Source of the DNA: an uncultured Planctomycetia bacterium
GTDB lineage: Bacteria > Planctomycetota > UBA1135 > GCA-002686595
Direction: 5' to 3'
Assembly (NCBI GenBank): GCA_938003765.1
Contig: CALKYE010000242.1
Span: 1-11,776, forward strand
DNA: 11,776 nt
Part shown: one piece after another, positions 8,301 to 11,776 of the stretch
Numbering within the stretch: the stretch's first letter is position 1
Layout: every line of letters starts with the position of its first letter
Notes under the pieces: generated by a model
Databases searched by the model: none
Told to the model about the DNA's origin: nothing
Seen by the model: only the letters and a program-made list of their open reading frames with translations
Position numbers and translations under genes: made by a program

Positions 8301-8402
8301 CGGCAGGTGGGGCCCTCGAGCGGCGGCGCCACCGCGCCGCTCGAGCAGGTCGTCGAGATCCGCGCGGGCGAGACCACGCCGGTGCGCTTCGACCTGCCCT
8401 GA
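5322..8402 (+). CDS. Membrane-anchored protein of repeated carboxypeptidase-regulatory-like domains
   Basis: The 1026-aa protein starts with one hydrophobic segment (residues 5-25, LLPLVVALVALVVGGIFLF), then an Ala/Ser/Glu-rich linker to ~93. The rest is a string of beta-sandwich modules of the carboxypeptidase regulatory-like (CarboxypepD_reg) type. Telltale starts are LTGQVLNVAGAPVAGATV (97-114), LSGRVVDQRGAAVAGAHV (199-216), ISGRVVGAPPGVAGELVV (298-315), VRVSVLDDATGEPVRGARV (504-522), VKLLDASGAPLAGRQI (623-638), VLGRVREAGQALAGANL (732-748) and IEGRVLDGAGEPVSGARV (825-842). Module ends such as DAQGRFRFPGV and DSRGEYQITGV also recur. No catalytic motif is visible, so it is probably structural or binding. 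The N-terminal segment could be an uncleaved anchor or a signal peptide. The ATG at 5322 has GGAG 6 bp upstream. It is transcribed away from the metallopeptidase-like genes. The exact partner is unknown. Confidence 0.9.
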   Translation: MSPRVLLPLVVALVALVVGGIFLFTAEGERASAGAASGRAASSAPTESSVAAVEPVDAPEVAAAPDSGAGVERTEIEAAPAKRGASSPAAATPQAELTGQVLNVAGAPVAGATVHVSASGGLGFAAPIEALGERLAGGRSTDVKTDAQGRFRFPGVSSGPQRVAVRAAKYAPFDTTDVVVPAGASHDMGVITLEAGGVLSGRVVDQRGAAVAGAHVRRVLEAGPGALVFIDGGGLTPSVELTQTDAAGSFRVDTLPVGSFKLRVWHEEHPDQFAQVTVERAGQVVESVTVVLDDGAAISGRVVGAPPGVAGELVVRAAPKRAGSGGFDLDFDFSSGAAPQGGEARSANVAADGSFQVRGLRRDTDYVLSLKRAERAAGEFFGSQLSARVEARSGASGVELAYRPESSVAFQVIDARTREPIEKLDVKAGVEFPMPIEPGPGQARGHYPDGRVRAGKLRPRNPDDRLTVQVEAVGYQTWSRDDIVLSEGAEVDLGVIELTPTPVVRVSVLDDATGEPVRGARVTLSKVREPASGGPFTVSRSIAIRSGEDDGEHGEEFELGGDDSRTARTDENGEVRLTSFEGERCELRVSHASFAPQRGAPFVCSASGDEQTLRLRQGATALVKLLDASGAPLAGRQIERREAGPDSGEALMIGPSASNSAVTDANGVARFERLAAGLHEFRPAKRQSGAIGGGAMIVFAGAGEQDEDWVELVVRDGESHELTLQAPLQVAVLGRVREAGQALAGANLSLTKKPAAGAPRMPALPFGDALRARTDSRGEYQITGVAPGDYTLSVTHPSRAMPTELSVRVGERDVQQDVDLSLAIIEGRVLDGAGEPVSGARVWAEREDAGAQSTQRVRMVFATESGGTAMLGGDDSGPEVFSDGDGRFSLRGVVTGVKLVVRSEGKGLQPARSGPLELAENEIERGVELVMKQAGQAEVSAFRADGSPAQMVLITATPDGGASPGSDRKTGFIQDSGKTTLDGMAPGSWRITARQVGPSSGGATAPLEQVVEIRAGETTPVRFDLP

Positions 8403-8418
8403 ACCGACTCGCCGGCGA

Positions 8419-8454
8419 AGAGCGCTGCGCAGCGCTGTGCTAGCGCAGCGCTCT
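8419..8454 (+). terminator. GC-rich hairpin after the repeat-protein gene
   Basis: AGAGCGCTGCGC (8419-8430) pairs perfectly with GCGCAGCGCTCT (8443-8454), a 12-bp stem with a 12-nt loop, beginning 16 bp after the stop at 8402. Its position suggests transcription termination or 3'-end protection. No run of T follows, so an intrinsic terminator is not proven. Its left arm also belongs to a separate 16-bp palindrome (8421-8436), which gives an alternative fold. Confidence 0.5.
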
Positions 8455-8657
8455 CACCGCAGCGGCGGCGGGACTCCGACTCCACGGGGCTCGCGAACGA
8501 TCGAGGCGGAAGTGTGCGGCGCGCGACGGTTCGATCGCCGAAGCGCGCTTCCTCCTCAGAACTTCGCGCGGGAGTCGGCGGCGCGAGCGCGGTCGTTCGC
8601 GGGGGGGAGATCCACTCTGGCGCGTGGTCGCGCGCCGCGCACAATGAGCGGTCTCCC

Positions 8658-9503
8658 ATGGGCCAACGCAACTACGACGCGATCCTGCTCGACCTCGACG
8701 GCACGCTGCTCGACGAGCAGGACACGATCCATCCGCGCACGCTGGCGACGCTGCGCGAGGCCGCCGCGCGCGGTGTGCGCGTGATGGTCGCCACCGGTCG
8801 ATCCGAACTTGCCACGCTGCCCGTGCTCGCCCAGTTGGGGATCGAGCACCCCGCGGTGGTGTTCAACGGCGCCGGAGTGTGGTGCCCGCGCGCCGGCCGT
8901 CTGATCGAGGAGCGCGTGCTCTCGGAGCGCACGCTCGCGCGCGCCGTCGAGTTCGGCGCCTCGGGCGGCTACATGACCGTGGTCATGTGCGCCGGCGCGA
9001 AGTACGTCACGCAGCCGCGCGACGAGCACGAGTCGAGCGCGCTCAAGGACATGCTCGGCCTGGTTCACGTGACGCCGAGCGAACTGCTCGAGCGTCGCGC
9101 GTTGCGCGTGACCTTCTTCTCGCAGTCGCACGCGACCTCCGACGAGTTCGCGGCGCAGATCGAGCGCGCGATCGCGCAACCGCTCTACACCACGCACTTC
9201 CCGCTGGCATGCCTCCCGCACCACCGCACGAGCCGCATGCTCGTGGCGGACATCCATCCGCCCTGCAAGGGCAAGGCGGAGGCGCTGCGCTGGCTCCAAG
9301 AAGAGCACGGCGTCGATCCGGCGCGCGTGGTCGCAGTCGGTGACGCCGGCAACGACGTTCCGATGATGCGCGCCGCGGGTCTGGGCGTTGCGATGGGCAA
9401 CGCCTATCCCGATGCGATGGCCGCGGCTGACCGCGTGATCGGCGCCAACGACACCGACGCCATCGCGCGCCTGGTCGAGGAGCTGTTCCTCAGCTCGAAC
9501 TGA
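8658..9503 (+). CDS. HAD-superfamily phosphatase, Cof/type IIB
   Basis: The 281-aa soluble protein has all four HAD motifs: DLDGTLLDE (nucleophile D12, acid D14), VATGRS (T46), K204 in PPCKGKAEAL, and GDAGNDVPMM (D229, D233). The long insert between motifs II and III (about residues 80-200) is the type IIB cap, as in Cof/YidA-like sugar phosphatases, and the length is normal for them. The ending VAMGNAYPDAMAAADRVIGANDTDAIARLVEE is typical of the family. It is expected to hydrolyse phosphate esters, probably phosphosugars or related metabolites; the substrate cannot be read from sequence. The ATG at 8658 starts just before the first strand; no good Shine-Dalgarno precedes it, although the frame is open back to 8514. 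The 255-bp upstream gap holds only the hairpin and no other gene I can support. The stop lies 12 bp from the stop of the convergent zinc-ribbon gene. Confidence 0.92.
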   Translation: MGQRNYDAILLDLDGTLLDEQDTIHPRTLATLREAAARGVRVMVATGRSELATLPVLAQLGIEHPAVVFNGAGVWCPRAGRLIEERVLSERTLARAVEFGASGGYMTVVMCAGAKYVTQPRDEHESSALKDMLGLVHVTPSELLERRALRVTFFSQSHATSDEFAAQIERAIAQPLYTTHFPLACLPHHRTSRMLVADIHPPCKGKAEALRWLQEEHGVDPARVVAVGDAGNDVPMMRAAGLGVAMGNAYPDAMAAADRVIGANDTDAIARLVEELFLSSN

Positions 9504-9515
9504 CGCGTCGCGCGC

Positions 9516-9872
9516 TCAGCTCTTGGACTTCTTCGACTTGCTCGGATTGGACTTGCTCGGAGCGGGGGCCGGCTGCGCGCAGGGCCCGCCGTTCGCGGCG
9601 CACGACTTGGTGTCGCCGGCGCAGCTCGCGCTGTCCGAGCTCGAGCTCGCCGCCTTCGAATCAGCGGCCGCGGCCTGCGAGTACGACGAGCTGCGGTAGT
9701 CGGTCTGGTAGAAGCCCGAGCCCTTGAACAGGATCCCCGCGCCGGCGCCGATCTGCCGCACGAGCTTCGACGCGCCGCACTTGGGGCACTTGCGCTTGGG
9801 CTTCTCGGTCATCGACTGGAAGTACTCGACGCGCGCCTTGCACGCGCTGCACACGTAGTCGTAGGTCGGCAT
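9516..9872 (-). CDS. FmdB-type zinc-ribbon protein
   Basis: The 118-aa protein starts MPTYDYVCSAC, the hallmark of FmdB-like small zinc ribbons. Four cysteines, C8/C11 and C29/C32, would bind one zinc. The family is often described as putative regulatory, but its molecular role is not settled. After the ribbon (1-58, ending near GSGFYQTDY) comes a low-complexity Ala/Ser tail that contains three more cysteines (C84, C91, C98), and then a Pro/Ser/Lys-rich end. The ATG at 9872 has GAGGA 5 bp upstream. It is the last gene of the dnaJ-grpE cluster, 32 bp after grpE, which points to co-expression with chaperones. The family assignment is firm; the function is not. Confidence 0.9.
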   Translation of the reverse strand: MPTYDYVCSACKARVEYFQSMTEKPKRKCPKCGASKLVRQIGAGAGILFKGSGFYQTDYRSSSYSQAAAADSKAASSSSDSASCAGDTKSCAANGGPCAQPAPAPSKSNPSKSKKSKS

Positions 9873-9904
9873 GTTGATCCTCGTGAGCCTCTGCGGTCCG
9901 CGGG

Positions 9905-10504
9905 CTACTCAGGCTGGGTCGGCGGCGTTGTTTCGTTGTTGGCTGGAGCTTGCTTCGGCGCCGCCGCGGCCACGCGGACGTGCGACGCGCGCAACACCGT
10001 GCCGCGCCAGGTCCAACCACGGCGCAGCACGTCGACGACCGCGCCGGGCGCGTGGTCAGCGCTCTGCACCGTGGTCACGGCCTCGTGCAGCTTCGGGTCG
10101 AACTCGACGCTGTCGGGGATGGGCGCAGCGCCCTCTTGCGAGAGCGCGTGGAGGAACTGTCGGCGCGTCAGTTCGACACCGTGGGCCAGTTGTCGCGCGT
10201 CCTCGCTGCGGGCTTCGGTCTTGAGCGCGAGGTCGAGGTTGTCGACCACCACGAACAGGTTCTGCAGGAGGTTCTCGAGCGAACGGCGCACCGCGTTGTC
10301 GATGTCGAGCTGCGTGCGTTTGCGCAGGTTCTGGTAGTCGGCGCGGGCGCGCGCCAGTTGCGCGAGCAGCTCGTCGCGCTCAGCGCGCCACGCTTCTGCG
10401 CCGGAGTCGCTCGAGTTCGAGGCGGCGCCTTCGGCGGCGTTCGAAGCGGAGCTCGAGGTCGAGTTCTGGGGAGTGGTGTCGGCTTGCTGGTCGTTGGCGG
10501 TCAT
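9905..10504 (-). CDS. grpE: Nucleotide exchange factor GrpE
   Basis: The 199-aa cytoplasmic protein is GrpE, which releases ADP from DnaK and resets the chaperone cycle. An Asn/Ser/Thr-rich, disordered N terminus (1-36) leads into a long coiled-coil helix (about 38-80, RDELLAQLARARADYQNLRKRTQ). The four-helix region includes LLQNLFVVVDNLDLAL (79-94). The C-terminal beta domain shows FDPKLHEAV (135-143) and RRGWTWRGTVLRASHVRV (161-178), the usual GrpE signature. A Pro/Thr/Asn-rich tail follows. The ATG at 10504 lies 23 bp after the dnaJ stop. It has no strong Shine-Dalgarno, so translational coupling to dnaJ is possible. The order dnaJ then grpE reverses the common grpE-dnaK-dnaJ arrangement, and dnaK is not in this window. 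Confidence 0.95.
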   Translation of the reverse strand: MTANDQQADTTPQNSTSSSASNAAEGAASNSSDSGAEAWRAERDELLAQLARARADYQNLRKRTQLDIDNAVRRSLENLLQNLFVVVDNLDLALKTEARSEDARQLAHGVELTRRQFLHALSQEGAAPIPDSVEFDPKLHEAVTTVQSADHAPGAVVDVLRRGWTWRGTVLRASHVRVAAAAPKQAPANNETTPPTQPE

Positions 10505-10527
10505 GGCGTGGCTCGCTGGCGCTGCGT

Positions 10528-11649
10528 TCAGCTGAAGTAGTTGACGATCTTCTCGAAGAACGAGCGGTTGCCCGAGCCCTTGCGTTCGAGCTCGGCGAAC
10601 TCGCTCAACAGTTCGCGCTGTCGATCGGTGAGCTTCTTGGGCACCTCGACGAACACGCGCACGAGCTGGTCGCCGCGGCCGCGGCCCTCGAGCACCGGCA
10701 GGCCCTGTCCGCGCAAGCGCAAGACCTTGCCGCTCTGCGTGCCGGCCGGGATCGTCATCTCGGCGCGACCGCGCAAGGTCGGAATCTCCACCGTGTCGCC
10801 CAGCGCCATCTGCGCGAAGGAGACCGGGATCTCGGTCAGCACGTCCGCGCCGCTGCGCTGGAAGATCTTGTGCTCGGCTTCGCGGATCACCACGTACAGG
10901 TCGCCGCGCGGAGCGTTGGGCTCGCCCGCGTCGCCTTCGCCGGTGACGCGCAAGCGCACGCCCTCTTCGACGCCGGGCGGGATGCGGATCGGGATCTCGG
11001 CCTTGACCGTCTCCGCGCCGGCGCCGCGACAGGTGGCGCAGGGCGACTCGACGACCTGACCGGCGCCCTGGCAGCGCGGACAGGGCGTGACCATCGCGAA
11101 GAAGCCCTGGCTGCGGTGCACCTGACCGCGGCCGCTGCAAGTCGCGCAGGTGATGCGAGAAGTCCCGGGCTTCGCTCCAGTTCCCGTGCAGGTCTTGCAG
11201 GTGTCCTGGCGCTTCAACACCACCGTGCGCTCGACGCCTTGATCGATCTCCTCGAGCGTCAGGTCGAGCACGATCTTGAGGTCGCGCCCACGCTGCGGGC
11301 CGCCGCGGCCGCGCCGCGCTCCGCCGAACAGGTCGCCGAACACGCTCCCGCCGAAGACATCGCCGAAGGCGGCGAAGATGTCTTCCATGTTCTCGAAGCG
11401 CTGGCCCTGGAAGCCGCCGGCGTCGAAGGCGCGGTGTCCGAACTGGTCGTAGTTGCGACGCTTGGTTTCGTCGCCCAGCACGTCGTAGGCCTCGGCCGCT
11501 TCCTTGAAGCGCGCCTCGGCTTCCTTGTCCCCCGGGTTGCGGTCGGGGTGGTGCTTCAGCGCCAGCTTGCGGTACGCCTTCTTGATGTCGTCCGCGCTGG
11601 CGCCTTTCTCCACGCCGAGCACTTCGTAGTAGTCGCGCTTGTCGCTCAT
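10528..11649 (-). CDS. dnaJ: Chaperone DnaJ (Hsp40)
   Basis: This is a full-length 373-aa type I DnaJ, the Hsp40 co-chaperone that delivers unfolded clients to DnaK and stimulates its ATPase. The J domain (6-70) contains the HPD motif (34-36). A Gly/Phe-rich stretch (78-110) follows. The zinc-binding domain has four CxxCxGxG repeats (C151/C154, C168/C171, C190/C193, C204/C207) for two zinc ions. The C-terminal substrate-binding domains (about 215-335) contain GDLYVVI and PTLRGRAEMTIPAGTQSG. All expected residues are present and nothing is truncated. The ATG at 11649 has AGGAG 7 bp upstream. It is the first gene of the leftward dnaJ-grpE-fmdB cluster. The stop is 23 bp before the grpE start. 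Confidence 0.97.
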   Translation of the reverse strand: MSDKRDYYEVLGVEKGASADDIKKAYRKLALKHHPDRNPGDKEAEARFKEAAEAYDVLGDETKRRNYDQFGHRAFDAGGFQGQRFENMEDIFAAFGDVFGGSVFGDLFGGARRGRGGPQRGRDLKIVLDLTLEEIDQGVERTVVLKRQDTCKTCTGTGAKPGTSRITCATCSGRGQVHRSQGFFAMVTPCPRCQGAGQVVESPCATCRGAGAETVKAEIPIRIPPGVEEGVRLRVTGEGDAGEPNAPRGDLYVVIREAEHKIFQRSGADVLTEIPVSFAQMALGDTVEIPTLRGRAEMTIPAGTQSGKVLRLRGQGLPVLEGRGRGDQLVRVFVEVPKKLTDRQRELLSEFAELERKGSGNRSFFEKIVNYFS

Positions 11650-11776
11650 GGAGCGTCTCCTGGTGGAAGAGCTGCGGTTTGTCGAGGGGCCGAGGGGCGG
11701 AGAGGGACGGACGAGTGTTTGGGGGCGCGGGGATGTTCGCGCTCAGCTTGCGGCTAGCGGATCACGCGATCGAGCC
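11650..11776 (-). promoter_or_regulatory. Leader region of the dnaJ-grpE-fmdB cluster (partly in window)
   Basis: The 127 bp upstream of dnaJ to the window edge hold no gene. AGGAG (11657-11661 on the minus strand) is the dnaJ ribosome site. I searched by eye for the HrcA operator CIRCE (TTAGCACTC-N9-GAGTGCTAA) and for a sigma-32-type CTTGAA/CCCCAT pair and saw neither. No convincing sigma-70 promoter is visible, so the promoter may lie beyond the edge or belong to an upstream gene. Confidence 0.45.

Noticed and set aside
8540..8551. 12-bp palindrome GAAGCGCGCTTC upstream of the HAD gene
   Set aside because: One palindrome of this size is expected by chance in GC-rich DNA of this length, and no promoter is recognisable beside it.
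8644..8784. Alternative ATG at 8644 upstream of the HAD start
   Set aside because: It is out of frame with the HAD motifs and gives a Ser/Arg/Thr-rich shadow peptide. The ATG at 8658 leads directly into the first HAD strand.
10870..11757. 295-codon plus-strand open frame opposite dnaJ
   Set aside because: It is fully antisense to a complete, highly conserved DnaJ, has no recognisable domain, and runs through the dnaJ leader.

Overview
This is a GC-rich (roughly two-thirds G+C by eye), gene-dense bacterial chromosomal segment. It has nine well-supported protein genes and one possible gene end at the left edge. I saw no rRNA, tRNA, CRISPR array, insertion sequence or phage gene. The protein content fits Planctomycetota best: two secreted DUF1570/peptidase-MA-like metalloproteins, a giant carboxypeptidase-regulatory-like repeat protein behind one membrane anchor, and a dnaJ-grpE-fmdB chaperone cluster. 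That assignment is an inference from gene families and composition, and no marker gene in the window fixes it.

Layout. Positions 58-816 (+) hold a small kinase-fold protein of the lipopolysaccharide-kinase/RIO-like type. It converges on, and overlaps by 22 bp, a leftward group of three genes. In transcription order these are a 553-aa secreted metallopeptidase-like protein (4971-3310), a related 564-aa metallopeptidase-like protein with a TTG start and a C-terminal TPR region (3262-1568), and a 221-aa exported protein or lipoprotein of unknown function (1460-795). A 350-bp gene-free divergent region (4972-5321) separates this group from a rightward gene for a 1026-aa anchored protein made of repeated carboxypeptidase-regulatory-like beta-sandwich modules (5322-8402). 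A strong GC-rich hairpin follows its stop. Next is a rightward Cof-type HAD phosphatase (8658-9503).

The right end is a leftward chaperone cluster: dnaJ (11649-10528), grpE (10504-9905) and an FmdB-type zinc-ribbon protein (9872-9516), with gaps of only 23 and 32 bp. No dnaK or hrcA is in the window, and I found no CIRCE operator in the 127 bp upstream of dnaJ.

How the genes work together. DnaJ and GrpE are the co-chaperone and nucleotide exchange factor of a DnaK encoded elsewhere, and the zinc-ribbon protein is probably co-expressed with them. The three leftward exported proteins probably form one envelope or extracellular operon. The repeat protein opposite them is also an envelope protein, but a functional link is only suggested by position. 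Most of the window is ordinary. The best candidates for a second look are the paired metallopeptidase operon, the kinase with an apparent Lys-to-Arg change, and the palindromic hairpin after the repeat protein.
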